A stretch of 64,000 nt of DNA from Streptomyces cinnamoneus (GCF_002939475.1 NZ_PKFQ01000001.1:6011001-6075000), one strand, 5' to 3'. Positions 50,276 through 58,712 are shown, numbered from the stretch's first letter. Notes: generated by a model from the sequence alone, not told the origin. Program-made: numbers and translations.

Positions 50276-51441
50276 CGCAGGGAGCCCGTCAGTCCGCGGG
50301 CCACGATGAGGCGCATGATCTCGTTCGTTCCTTCCAGGATCCGGTGCACCCTCAGATCGCGGACGATCTTCTCGATGCCGTACTCACTGAGGTACCCGTA
50401 GCCGCCGTGCAGCTGGAGGGCGCGGTCGGCGACCGCGTAGCCGGTGTCGGTGGCGAACCGCTTGGCCATCGCGCACAGCTGCGCGGCCTGCGGGGCGCCC
50501 CGGTCCAGCGCGTCCGCGGCCTGCTGGACCAGCGCCCGGGCCGCCGCCAGTTCGGTCGCCATGTCGGCCAGGGTGAACTGCAGCGCCTGGGCGTCGAGCA
50601 GCGGCGCGCCGAACGCCTCACGGTCCGCGAGGTACGCCAGGCTGCGGTGGAGCGCGCTCTGGGCGCCGCCCAGGGAACAGGCGGCGATGCCGAGGCGGCC
50701 GCCGTTGAGCCCGTTCATGGCGATGCGGAAGCCGTCGCCCTCGGCGCCGAGCCGGCGCCCGGCCGGGATGCGGACGCCGTCGAGGATCACCTGGCGGGTG
50801 GGCTGGGCGTTCCAGCCCATCTTCCGTTCGTCGGGCCCGAAGGACAGGCCGGGGTCGTCACGTTCGACGACGAAGGCCGAGATGCCGCGCGGCCCGGCCT
50901 CGCCGGTACGGGCCATCACGATGTAGACCTGGGAGGCGCCCGCGCCGGAGATGAACTGCTTGACGCCGGTGAGGACGTAGTCGTCGCCGTCGCGCACGGC
51001 GCGGCTGCGTAAGGCGGCGGCGTCGGAGCCGGCGCCCGGCTCGGTCAGGCAGTAGCTGCCGAGCGCGTCCATCGCGCACAGGGCGGGCAGCCAGCGGGCG
51101 CGCTGGGCGTCGTCCCCGTAGTGGTCGATCATCCAGGCGACCATGTTGTGGATGGAGAAGTAGCCGGCGACGGAGGGGCAGCCGGTGGCCAGGCTCTCGA
51201 AGATCAGGACGCCGTCGGCGCGGGTCAGGCCGGAGCCGCCGGACTCCTCGCGCACGTAGACGCCGCCGAGGCCGAGGTCCGCGCCCTTGCGCAGGACGTC
51301 GACGGGGAAGTGCTTGTCCTGGTCCCAGGCGACGGCGTGGGGGGCGAGGTGCTCCCGGGCGAAGTCCAGCGTGGTCTCGGCGATCGCGAGCTGGTCCTCG
51401 GACAGCAGGGTGCCGGCCGTCGGGGCGGTCGTGGTCGTCAT
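50272..51441 (-). CDS. acdH: Isobutyryl-CoA dehydrogenase (ACAD8/AcdH type)
   Basis: A 389-residue flavin-dependent acyl-CoA dehydrogenase. It oxidises isobutyryl-CoA, and probably 2-methylbutyryl-CoA, to the enoyl-CoA. FPVDVLRKGADLGLGGVY and ATGCPSVAGYFSIHNM resemble human ACAD8. CLTEPGAGSD is the flavin/substrate motif, and RILEGTNEIMR near the C-terminus carries the likely catalytic base Glu370. Start choice: the ATG at 51441 is reported; a GTG at 51450 would overlap the mmsA stop by 4 nt, the pattern of the other junctions, and would add only three residues. Neither has a clear ribosome site, so coupling to mmsA is likely. The symbol follows the Streptomyces usage for this activity. Confidence 0.9.
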   Translation of the reverse strand: MTTTTAPTAGTLLSEDQLAIAETTLDFAREHLAPHAVAWDQDKHFPVDVLRKGADLGLGGVYVREESGGSGLTRADGVLIFESLATGCPSVAGYFSIHNMVAWMIDHYGDDAQRARWLPALCAMDALGSYCLTEPGAGSDAAALRSRAVRDGDDYVLTGVKQFISGAGASQVYIVMARTGEAGPRGISAFVVERDDPGLSFGPDERKMGWNAQPTRQVILDGVRIPAGRRLGAEGDGFRIAMNGLNGGRLGIAACSLGGAQSALHRSLAYLADREAFGAPLLDAQALQFTLADMATELAAARALVQQAADALDRGAPQAAQLCAMAKRFATDTGYAVADRALQLHGGYGYLSEYGIEKIVRDLRVHRILEGTNEIMRLIVARGLTGSLR

Positions 51442-51446
51442 CGCCG

Positions 51447-52946
51447 TCACCGCATCGTCGGGATGGTGAAGCTCGCGCCCTCCTTGGCCCCGGAGGGCCA
51501 GCGCGAGGTGACGGTCTTGGTGCGGGTGTAGAAGCGGACGGCGTCCGGGCCGTGCTGGTTGAGGTCGCCGAAGCCGGACCGCTTCCAGCCGCCGAAGGTG
51601 TGGTAGGCCACGGGCACGGGGATGGGCACGTTGACCCCGACCATGCCGGTGTTCACCCGGCGGGTGAAGTCCCGGGCGGTGTCCCCGTCCCGGGTGAAGA
51701 TCGCCACTCCGTTGCCGTACGGGTGCTCGCTCGGCAGCCGCAGGGCCTCCTCGTAGTCGGCGGCCCGGACGACGCTGAGCACCGGCCCGAAGATCTCCTC
51801 GCGGTAGATCCGCATGGCGGGCGTGACGTGGTCGAAGAGGGTCGCGCCGGCGAAGAACCCGTTCTCGTGGCCGGGCAGGACGAAACCGCGTCCGTCGACC
51901 ACGAGTTCGGCGCCCTCGGTGGCGCCGATGCCGACGTAGCGGTGCACGCGGTCGAGGGCGTCGCGGCTCACCAGGGGGCCGAAGTCGGCGTCCGGGTCGT
52001 CGGAGCGGCCGATCCGCAGGGTGCCGATGCGCTCCTTGAGCCGGGTGACCAGCGCGTCGGCGGTCTCCTCGCCGACGGGCACGGCCACCGAGATGGCCAT
52101 GCAGCGTTCGCCCGCCGAGCCGTAGCCGGCGCCGATCAGGGCGTCCACGGCCTGGTCGAGGTCGGCGTCCGGCATTACGATCATGTGGTTCTTGGCGCCG
52201 CCGAAGCACTGGGCGCGCTTGCCGTGGGCGGCGGCGGTGGCGTAGACGTGCGCCGCGATCTGGGTGGAGCCGACGAAGCCGACGGCCTGGACCCGGGGGT
52301 CCTCCAGCAGGGTGTCGACGGCCTCCTTGCCACCGTTGACGACGTTGAGCACGCCCGGCGGCAGGCCCGCCTCCAGGAAGAGCTCCGCGAGCCGCAGCGG
52401 TACGGACGGGTCGCGCTCGGACGGCTTGAGGACGAAGGAGTTCCCGCAGGCGATCGCGGGCGCCGCCTTCCACAGCGGGATCATCGCGGGGAAGTTGAAC
52501 GGGGTGATCCCCGCGGTGACGCCGAGGGGGGCGCGCAGGGAGTGGACGTCGATGCCGGTGCCGGCGTTGTCGGTGAACTCACCCTTGAGCAGGTGCGGGA
52601 TGCCGGCGGCGAACTCCACGACCTCCAGGCCCCGCTGGAGGTCGCCGTGCGCGTCGGCGACGGTCTTGCCGTGCTCGGAGGACAGCATCCGGGCCAGCGC
52701 GTCCCGTTCGCCCTCCACCAGCTGGAGGAACCGCAGCAGCACCCGGGCGCGGCGCTGCGGGTTCCACTCGCCCCACGCCACCTGCGCCTCCGCGGCGTCG
52801 GCGATCGCGGCAGCGGTCTCGTCGCGCCCGGCCAGGGGGACCCTGGCCTGCACGGAACCGGTGTTGGGGTCGTGGACGTCGGCGAAGAGCCCCGACGTTC
52901 CGGCCTGGCGCCTGCCGCCGATGAAATGGGTGAGTTCACGGACCAT
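51447..52946 (-). CDS. mmsA: Methylmalonate-semialdehyde dehydrogenase (CoA-acylating)
   Basis: A 499-residue ALDH-superfamily enzyme, first gene of the operon. It turns methylmalonate semialdehyde plus CoA and NAD into propionyl-CoA and CO2. TPFNFPAMIPLWKAAPAIACGN, read as two short blocks at about residues 150-171, is typical of the CoA-dependent subfamily, and GERCMA holds the active Cys282. The start is the ATG at 52946 with a modest AGCAGG 5 nt upstream; the frame is open to 53006 but the extra residues are proline-rich and not family-like. The gene lies about 220 nt downstream of a cobalamin riboswitch on the same strand. Propionyl-CoA is the usual feed for methylmalonyl-CoA, used by modules B, C2 and C3. 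The Streptomyces literature also calls it msdA. Confidence 0.95.
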   Translation of the reverse strand: MVRELTHFIGGRRQAGTSGLFADVHDPNTGSVQARVPLAGRDETAAAIADAAEAQVAWGEWNPQRRARVLLRFLQLVEGERDALARMLSSEHGKTVADAHGDLQRGLEVVEFAAGIPHLLKGEFTDNAGTGIDVHSLRAPLGVTAGITPFNFPAMIPLWKAAPAIACGNSFVLKPSERDPSVPLRLAELFLEAGLPPGVLNVVNGGKEAVDTLLEDPRVQAVGFVGSTQIAAHVYATAAAHGKRAQCFGGAKNHMIVMPDADLDQAVDALIGAGYGSAGERCMAISVAVPVGEETADALVTRLKERIGTLRIGRSDDPDADFGPLVSRDALDRVHRYVGIGATEGAELVVDGRGFVLPGHENGFFAGATLFDHVTPAMRIYREEIFGPVLSVVRAADYEEALRLPSEHPYGNGVAIFTRDGDTARDFTRRVNTGMVGVNVPIPVPVAYHTFGGWKRSGFGDLNQHGPDAVRFYTRTKTVTSRWPSGAKEGASFTIPTMR

Positions 52947-53062
52947 GGAAGCCTGCTCTCGTCGGAGGAGAAGCGGGGACGGGCACGGCCGGCCGGGCGG
53001 CGGCACCGGGGTGCGGCCGCGGGGCGGGCCGTGGGACGCGGAGGCCGAAGAGCCGCCGGGGC

Positions 53063-53131
53063 TCAGGGACGCGAGGGCGTCCGCGCGTGCTCCGCCGGAT
53101 CACCAGGGTCGTGGGTACGGACCGGTGCCAT
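53063..53131 (-). CDS. Possible short leader ORF below the riboswitch
   Basis: An unproven 22-codon frame on the minus strand (MAPVRTHDPG then DPAEHARTPSRP) between the cobalamin riboswitch and mmsA. GGAG stands 9 nt upstream of its ATG. A second in-frame ATG five codons upstream would give 27 residues. The stop is 116 nt before mmsA. No family is recognised, and it may be chance; the rest of this 220-nt leader (52947-53164) shows no gene. Confidence 0.2.
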   Translation of the reverse strand: MAPVRTHDPGDPAEHARTPSRP

Positions 53132-53164
53132 GCGTGTCTGCTCCATCCTCGTGGGTCAACACGG

Positions 53165-53325
53165 AAGAACCCGCGGCCGGTATCCTGACTTCCGGGTCGT
53201 CGCGCGCCGCCCGCCGTCCCGACATCCCGCTCGTCGGTGGCGTGTCGCCGGCGGCACACTCCCCGGTCACAGTGGCGGGACCGTGCCGGACTCACACCGG
53301 CTTCCCCGCACCGCGGACCTTGCTG
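53165..53325 (-). promoter_or_regulatory. Cobalamin riboswitch facing the mmsA operon
   Basis: On the minus strand, reading from 53325 down, the cobalamin core appears in order: GGGAAGCCGGTGTGAGTCCG, then CACGGTCCCGCCACTGT, a variable part with CGACACGCCACCGACGAGC, and finally the B12 box CGGAAGTCAGGATACCGGCC at about 53173-53192. Spacing and order fit the AdoCbl riboswitch family. No cobalt or B12 transport gene follows; the next gene is mmsA. Expected behaviour from the family is lower expression when AdoCbl is plentiful. Confidence 0.88.
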
Positions 53326-53334
53326 ACGAACATA

Positions 53335-53352
53335 TAGTTGGACGTCCTAGTA
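53335..53352. promoter_or_regulatory. Palindromic operator candidate upstream of the minus-strand riboswitch
   Basis: A perfect 8-bp core GGACGTCC (53340-53347) in an imperfect longer palindrome, TAGTT-core-TAGTA. It lies just upstream of the riboswitch, where the promoter of the valine operon would be expected; TATATG (minus strand, near 53330-53335) could be its -10. The regulator is not identifiable. Confidence 0.4.
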
Positions 53353-53756
53353 AGTACACCCCTGCCCACCCCTGTCCCGTGGAAGCGGCGTTCGCAGCCT
53401 TGGCAGGCCGCCCGCGGAAGATTCACAACAGTTGACAGAAGGCCAAGGTTGATGGCACGCGGTGCCACTGCCAGAGTCGTCGTGCGACCGGGGACCACCC
53501 GGCGGGCACCGCGAAGCGGCACGGCGCGCCGCGCGCGTCCGCTGGAAGTGCCCTCTTCCTTCGCCGGGTTGGCGGAGGTCGCGGGGTCAGCGGACGTTCG
53601 CAGGGTGCCGGACGTCCGGCGGGCGATCGCCGCGCGACACCGGGAGACGGAGCATGGCGCACGCGCAGGCGGCGGCAGCGGAATCCAGCCGTACGGCCGG
53701 GGCTGAGGGGCCCCGCCCGTCGCCGGGCCCGAGGGGGCCCGGGCTCGCAGGGGAGC
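53353..53756. other. Gap with no convincing gene
   Basis: About 400 nt between the operator candidate and the hairpin at 53757. Open frames exist on both strands, but they are Arg/Pro/Ala-rich with no recognisable family. A TTGACA stands at 53432-53437 without a well-spaced -10. Confidence 0.6.
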
Positions 53757-53791
53757 GGGGCGCGGGACGGTGAGGGACCGTTCCGCGCCCC
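53757..53791. terminator. Strong GC hairpin, possible terminator
   Basis: A 15-bp stem with one mismatch (arms 53757-53771 and 53777-53791, loop GAGGG), about 95 nt before the metE riboswitch. No gene reads into it that I can support; it could insulate the two divergent units. Confidence 0.5.
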
Positions 53792-53884
53792 GGCGCACGT
53801 CCCGGTGCGGGTCAGGGGGCGCGGGCGCGCCGCGTGACCGGAATGCGAACAGCCCTGTCCCTCCCCGGTGTCGAGCGCCTAGGG

Positions 53885-54100
53885 TGGCCGGTGCAGCTGG
53901 TTCGCCCTGCCCGCCAGGCAGGCGCGTCGCAAGAGGGAACCCGGTGGGAATCCGGGACTGCCCCGCAGCGGTGAGCGGGAACGACCGCCGTCATGAGCAC
54001 TGGGCCGCCAGGCCTGGGAAGCGACGGCCATTAGGTGCCTGCCCGTCGGCCGAGAGCCGGCGTGCGCCAGGCGTGCCCGCGAGTCCGAAGACCTGCCCGC
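53885..54100 (+). promoter_or_regulatory. Cobalamin riboswitch in the metE leader
   Basis: The core elements appear in order on the plus strand: GGGAACCCGGTGGGAATCCG (53935-53954), ACTGCCCCGCAGCGGTGAG, GAGCACTGGG, GCCTGGGAAGCGACGGCCA (54012-54030), and the B12 box GCGAGTCCGAAGACCTGCC at 54079-54097. It lies about 170 nt before metE. B12 repression of the B12-independent methionine synthase through such a leader is established in actinomycetes. TAGGGT at about 53880 could be the -10. Confidence 0.95.
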
Positions 54101-54260
54101 TGTCCGTGCGCGACCCGGTCGCGCGCGGTCTCCCGGTGACCTCGAGGGCGGGTCGGCGTACAGCACCAGGCGGGAAGCGCGGCGTCGTGCCGTACCCGTC
54201 CGGACCGTCGTCCCTTCGCGCCCCCGCCAGGCCTCCGGGTTCCTGGACACGAAGCTCGCG

Positions 54261-54268
54261 AAGGAGAG
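54261..54268 (+). promoter_or_regulatory. Ribosome binding site supporting the TTG start of metE
   Basis: AAGGAGAG ends 4 nt before the TTG at 54273. No better-placed ATG or GTG exists nearby, so the rare TTG start is accepted. Confidence 0.75.
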
Positions 54269-54272
54269 TTCC

Positions 54273-56597
54273 TTGACCAGCACGACCGCAGCCGCGGCAG
54301 CCCGTGCCACCGTGTACGGCTACCCCCGGCAGGGCCAGGGCCGTGAACTGAAGAAGGCCGTCGAGGGGTACTGGAAGGGCACCGTCACCGCCGCCGCCCT
54401 CCGGGATACCGCCGCCGGGCTGCGCCGCGCCACCTGGCGGCAGCTCGCCGGGGCCGGCGTCCACGAGGTGCCCACCGGCGACTTCTCGTACTACGACCAC
54501 GTCCTGGACACCAGCGTGATGGTCGGCGCGGTCCCCGCCCGGCACCGCGCCGCCGTCGAAGCCGACGCCCTGGACGGCTACTTCGCGATGGCGCGGGGCA
54601 CCCAGGAGGTGGCGCCCCTGGAGATGACCAAGTGGTTCGACACCAACTACCATTACCTGGTCCCCGAACTCGGCCCCGACACCGTCTTCACCGCCGACTC
54701 CGCCAAGCAGGTCGGCGAGCTCGGGGAAGCCCTCGCGCTGGGCCTGGCCGCCCGGCCCGTCCTCGTCGGACCGGTCACCTACCTCCTGCTGGCCAAGCCC
54801 GCGCCCGGCGTGGCCGAGGGCTTCGAGCCGCTGACCCTCCTCGACCGGCTGCTGCCGGTGTACGCCGAGGTGCTGGCCGACCTGCGGGCCGCCGGCGCGG
54901 AGTGGGTGCAGCTCGACGAGCCCGCCCTGGTCCAGGACCGCACCCCGGCGGAGCTGAACGCCGCCGCCCGCGCCTACCGCGACCTGGGCCGCCTCACCGA
55001 CCGGCCCAAGCTGCTCGTCGCCTCCTACTTCGACCGCCTCGGTGAGGCCCTGCCGGTCCTGGCCAAGGCCCCCGTCGACGGCCTCGCCCTCGACTTCACC
55101 CGCGCGGCCGCCGCCAACCTGGCCGCCCTCGCGGCCGTCGGCGGACTCCCGGGCAAACGCCTGGTCGCGGGCGTGGTCGACGGCCGCAACGTGTGGATCG
55201 ACGACTTCGAGCAGTCCCTGTCGATCCTGGGCACCCTCCTCGGCCTCGCCGACCGCGTCGACGTGGCCGCCTCCTGCTCGCTGCTGCACGTCCCGCTGGA
55301 CGCCACCGCCGAGCGGGACCTGGACCCGCAGGTCGCCCGCTGGCTCGCCTTCGCCCGCCAGAAGACGACCGAGGTCGTGACCCTCGCCAGGGGACTGGCC
55401 CAGGGCACCGACACCATCGCCGCGGAACTCGCCGCCAACCGCGCCGACCTGGCCTCCCGGGCCGGCTCGGCCCTCACCCGCGACCCGGCCGTCCGCGCCC
55501 GGGCCGCCGCCGTCACCGCCGCCGACGCACGCCGCTCGCAGCCCTACCCAGAGCGCACCGCCGCCCAGCGCGCCCACCTGGGACTGCCGCCGCTGCCCAC
55601 CACGACCATCGGCTCCTTCCCGCAGACCGGCGAACTGCGCGCCGCGCGGGCCGGCCTGCGCGCCGGACGCCTCGACGAGGCCGCGTACGAGCAGCGCGTC
55701 GAGGCCGAGATCCGCGAGGTCGTGGCCTTCCAGGAAAAGGCCGGCATCGACGTCCTGGTGCACGGCGAGCCCGAACGCAACGACATGGTCCAGTACTTCG
55801 CCGAGCAGCTCACCGGCTACCTCGCCACCCAGCACGGCTGGGTCCAGTCCTACGGCACCCGCTACGTCCGCCCGCCGATCCTCGCCGGGGACGTCTCCCG
55901 CCCCGAGCCGATGACGCTCCGCTGGACGCGCTACGCCCAGTCGCTCACGCGGCGCCCCGTCAAAGGCATGCTCACCGGGCCCGTCACCATGCTCGCCTGG
56001 TCCTTCGTCCGCGACGACCAGCCGCTCGCCGACACCGCCCGCCAGGTCGCCCTCGCCCTGCGCGACGAGGTGGACGACCTGGAGGCGGCCGGCACCGCGG
56101 TGATCCAGGTCGACGAGCCCGCCCTGCGCGAGACGCTGCCGCTGCGGGAGGCCGACCGCCCGGCCTACCTGGCCTGGGCCACCGAGGCGTTCCGCCTGGC
56201 CACCGCGGGCGTCCGGCCGGACACCCAGATCCACACCCACATGTGCTACGCCGAGTTCGGCGACATCCTCACCGCCATCGACGACCTCGACGCCGACGTC
56301 GTCAGCCTGGAGGCCGCCCGCTCCCACATGCAGGTGGCCGGCGAGCTCGCCGGCGCCGGATACCCGCGCGAGGTCGGGCCCGGCGTCTACGACATCCACT
56401 CGCCACGCGTCCCCGATGCGCGGGAGGCCGCGTCCCTCCTGCGCACCGGCCTGAAGGCCATCCCGGCCGAACGGCTGTGGGTCAACCCCGACTGCGGCCT
56501 GAAGACCCGCGCCTGGCCCGAGGTGCGGGCCTCGCTGGAGAACCTGGTCGCGGCCGCCCGCGAGGTGAGGGGGGAACTGCCCGGCGCCACCTCCTGA
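54273..56597 (+). CDS. metE: Cobalamin-independent methionine synthase
   Basis: A cytoplasmic enzyme of 774 residues, the normal MetE length. It transfers a methyl group from 5-methyltetrahydropteroyl-triglutamate to homocysteine. It has the duplicated MetE barrel layout. The C-terminal half carries the zinc ligands His656 and Cys658 (HTHMC), Glu680 (SLEAARSH) and Cys741 (NPDCGLKTR), and TTTIGSFPQT marks the start of the catalytic barrel. The cobalamin riboswitch in its leader should turn it off when B12 allows the B12-dependent enzyme to work. It stands alone: a hairpin follows 5 nt after the stop. Confidence 0.97.
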   Translation: MTSTTAAAAARATVYGYPRQGQGRELKKAVEGYWKGTVTAAALRDTAAGLRRATWRQLAGAGVHEVPTGDFSYYDHVLDTSVMVGAVPARHRAAVEADALDGYFAMARGTQEVAPLEMTKWFDTNYHYLVPELGPDTVFTADSAKQVGELGEALALGLAARPVLVGPVTYLLLAKPAPGVAEGFEPLTLLDRLLPVYAEVLADLRAAGAEWVQLDEPALVQDRTPAELNAAARAYRDLGRLTDRPKLLVASYFDRLGEALPVLAKAPVDGLALDFTRAAAANLAALAAVGGLPGKRLVAGVVDGRNVWIDDFEQSLSILGTLLGLADRVDVAASCSLLHVPLDATAERDLDPQVARWLAFARQKTTEVVTLARGLAQGTDTIAAELAANRADLASRAGSALTRDPAVRARAAAVTAADARRSQPYPERTAAQRAHLGLPPLPTTTIGSFPQTGELRAARAGLRAGRLDEAAYEQRVEAEIREVVAFQEKAGIDVLVHGEPERNDMVQYFAEQLTGYLATQHGWVQSYGTRYVRPPILAGDVSRPEPMTLRWTRYAQSLTRRPVKGMLTGPVTMLAWSFVRDDQPLADTARQVALALRDEVDDLEAAGTAVIQVDEPALRETLPLREADRPAYLAWATEAFRLATAGVRPDTQIHTHMCYAEFGDILTAIDDLDADVVSLEAARSHMQVAGELAGAGYPREVGPGVYDIHSPRVPDAREAASLLRTGLKAIPAERLWVNPDCGLKTRAWPEVRASLENLVAAAREVRGELPGATS

Positions 56598-56602
56598 GGG
56601 CC

Positions 56603-56643
56603 GTGCGGCCGGGCGGGCACACCGGCTGCCCGGCCGGCCGCAC
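56603..56643 (+). terminator. metE terminator hairpin
   Basis: Arms 56603-56619 and 56627-56643, 17 bp with one mismatch, loop CACCGGC. No U-tract follows. Confidence 0.8.
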
Positions 56644-56971
56644 CCCCGGCCCACCCCCACGCGGTGGGAGAAGGGCCGGCGTTCGTGATCAAATTGCCGT
56701 CCGGGGACAGCCGGTGCCGCCCGGTGTGCCCACGGCGGCGATTGGAGCCGTTTCCGCTGGTTGACGTAGTATGTCCCGCGTCGCTCTTGCGTTCGTGACG
56801 CGAGGCCGGTACGCGGGGCGGGCTCCGGCCCGGGGGTTGATTTTCGTTCGGCCCGGCAGACGGGTGTCGCCGTGCGACGCCGCGAGCCGGCGGTCCCGGC
56901 TCGGCAGCCGGGCGACCGACGAGGCGCACAGACGCTTCCAGCCAGTTCCCAGGCAGAACGGAAAGCACATC
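56644..56971 (+). other. Leader region of the permease gene
   Basis: About 330 nt. A TAGTAT at about 56768 could be a -10 with TTGGAG 19 nt upstream, which would give a 5' leader of nearly 200 nt. I see no known riboswitch core. An in-frame ATG at 56771 exists, but the 67 codons it adds are Arg-rich and unlike transporter N-termini. Confidence 0.45.
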
Positions 56972-58621
56972 GTGGATGTCGGCGCGGCCAACCGGAAGGG
57001 CCTCAGCCTCTTCGCCCTGATCATGATCGGGCTGGGTTCCATCTTCGGCTCCGGCTGGCTCTTCGGAGCCGGCCAGGCGGCCCGGGTCGCCGGCCCCGCC
57101 TCCCTGGTCGCCTGGGTGATCGGCGCCGTCTTCATCGGCATGATCGCCATGTCGTACGCCGAGGCCGGGGCCGCCTACCCGCTGCCGGGCGCCATGGCCC
57201 GCTTCGGCTCCCTCTCGCACGGGCCGGTCCTCGGCTTCGTCACAGGATGGGCCGTCTGGATCGCCACGGCCTCCCTGATCCCGATCGAGGCCATCGCGGG
57301 CACCCAGTACATGTCCTCCTGGAACTTCGGCTGGGCCCGCGGACTGGTCACCGACGGCAGCCTCAGCGGCACCGGCCTGGCGACGGCCCTCTTCCTGACG
57401 TGCGCCCTGTGGCTGGCCTGCTACTGGTCCGTCGCCCTGCTGGCGCGGGCGAACAACCTGCTGACCCTCGTCAAGTTCGCCATCCCGGTCCTCGCCGTCG
57501 CCGCGCTCATCGCCTCCGGCTTCCACACCGGCAACTTCACCGACCACGGCGGCTTCGCCCCGAACGGCTGGTCCGCCGTCCTCACCGCGGTCTCCGCCTC
57601 CGGCGTCGTCTTCGCCTTCAACGGCTTCCAGGCCGTCGTCAACCTCGGCGGCGCCGCCAAGGACCCCGGCCGCGCCATCCCGCGCGCCCTCGTCGGCGCG
57701 CTGTCCCTGGGCCTGCTCATCTACCTCGCCCTCCAGGTCGCCTTCCTCGGCGCCGTACCGCCGGAGCGGCTCACCGAGGCCGGCGGCTGGAACGGCATCG
57801 ATTTCGCCTCGCCCTTCGCCGACCTCGCCAAGCTGCTGATGCTGCACTGGGTCGTCACCATGCTCCAGTTCGGCGCCTTCATCTCGCCGAACGGCGCCAA
57901 CATCGGCAACGTCGCCTCCGCCGCCTACCTGGCGCAGAACCTCGCCGAGACCGGCTTCTTCCCCAAGAAGATCGCCGAGGTGCACCCCCGCTACGGCGTC
58001 GCCCGCCCCGCCATGTGGCTCAACCTGGGCTTCTCCGTGCTGCTGCTCCTGACCATCGGGCACAGCTGGGAGGCGCTGGCCAGCGTCGTCTCCGCCGCCA
58101 TGGTCGTCTCCTACCTCATGGGCCCCATCGCCGTCGGCGTCTTCCGCCGGACCAAGCCGGACCTGCCCCGGCCGTTCCGCCTCCCCGCCGCCACCGTGCT
58201 CTGCCCCCTGACCTTCGCCTTCGCCGCCTGCGCCCTCTACTGGTCGAAGTGGCCCAACACCGGCAAGGTCGCCCTGCTGACGCTGGTCTCCGTGCCCGTC
58301 GCCGCGGTGGTGCTGCGCCGCCGGGGCGAGAAGAGCCTGCGCCGGCAGTTCGCGCCCGCCTGGTGGATGGTGGCGTTCCTGATGTGGATGGCCCTGCTGT
58401 CCGCACTCGGCAGCACGGAGTTCGGCGGTCACGGCGTGATCCCCGGCGGCGTGGACACCGCGCTGGTCGCCCTGTCGTCCCTGGGCTTCTACTTCTGGGC
58501 CGTACGCGCCGGGGTCCGGGCCCACGAGGCGGGGCTGCCCGGCCCCGACCCCGTGCTGGGCGCCACCGGGACGGCCGTCCCCGCGCCCCGCAGCCCCGAA
58601 CCGGTCGCCGCCGTCTCCTGA
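56972..58621 (+). CDS. APC-family amino acid permease
   Basis: An inner-membrane transporter of 549 residues, with about 12 hydrophobic segments. The start is the GTG at 56972 (GGAAAG 6 nt upstream), so the protein opens with a short polar stretch and then NRKGLSLFALIMIGLGSIFG. The unwound first helix GSIFGSGWLFGAG is the APC substrate site. It is near the acidic-amino-acid group that includes Bacillus YveA, but the substrate cannot be read from sequence. The C-terminal 40 residues are Pro/Ala-rich and cytosolic. Position next to metE does not show a role in methionine uptake. Confidence 0.85.
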   Translation: MDVGAANRKGLSLFALIMIGLGSIFGSGWLFGAGQAARVAGPASLVAWVIGAVFIGMIAMSYAEAGAAYPLPGAMARFGSLSHGPVLGFVTGWAVWIATASLIPIEAIAGTQYMSSWNFGWARGLVTDGSLSGTGLATALFLTCALWLACYWSVALLARANNLLTLVKFAIPVLAVAALIASGFHTGNFTDHGGFAPNGWSAVLTAVSASGVVFAFNGFQAVVNLGGAAKDPGRAIPRALVGALSLGLLIYLALQVAFLGAVPPERLTEAGGWNGIDFASPFADLAKLLMLHWVVTMLQFGAFISPNGANIGNVASAAYLAQNLAETGFFPKKIAEVHPRYGVARPAMWLNLGFSVLLLLTIGHSWEALASVVSAAMVVSYLMGPIAVGVFRRTKPDLPRPFRLPAATVLCPLTFAFAACALYWSKWPNTGKVALLTLVSVPVAAVVLRRRGEKSLRRQFAPAWWMVAFLMWMALLSALGSTEFGGHGVIPGGVDTALVALSSLGFYFWAVRAGVRAHEAGLPGPDPVLGATGTAVPAPRSPEPVAAVS

Positions 58622-58697
58622 CCCCGCCGGATCCCGTCCCGGCCGGCCGTCGGCCCCGCCGGGGCGGGCCCCTGTCGAACACCGGCCGATCACGAGA

Positions 58698-58712
58698 TAT
58701 CTTGATGTCGAG
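58698..58712. promoter_or_regulatory. Imperfect palindrome upstream of the isocitrate dehydrogenase gene
   Basis: TATCTTGATGTCGAG, with the half-sites CTTGA and TCGAG, lies 39 nt before the GTG start, in the expected promoter or operator zone. No regulator is assigned. Confidence 0.35.

Noticed and set aside
53292..53798. Open frames of 120-170 codons on both strands between the riboswitches
   Set aside because: Low-complexity basic translations with no start signals; they overlap structured RNA elements and the hairpin.
56771..56971. Permease start at the ATG at 56771
   Set aside because: The 67 extra residues are Arg/Pro-rich, unlike APC N-termini; the GTG at 56972 has a spaced GGAAAG site. 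Not fully excluded.
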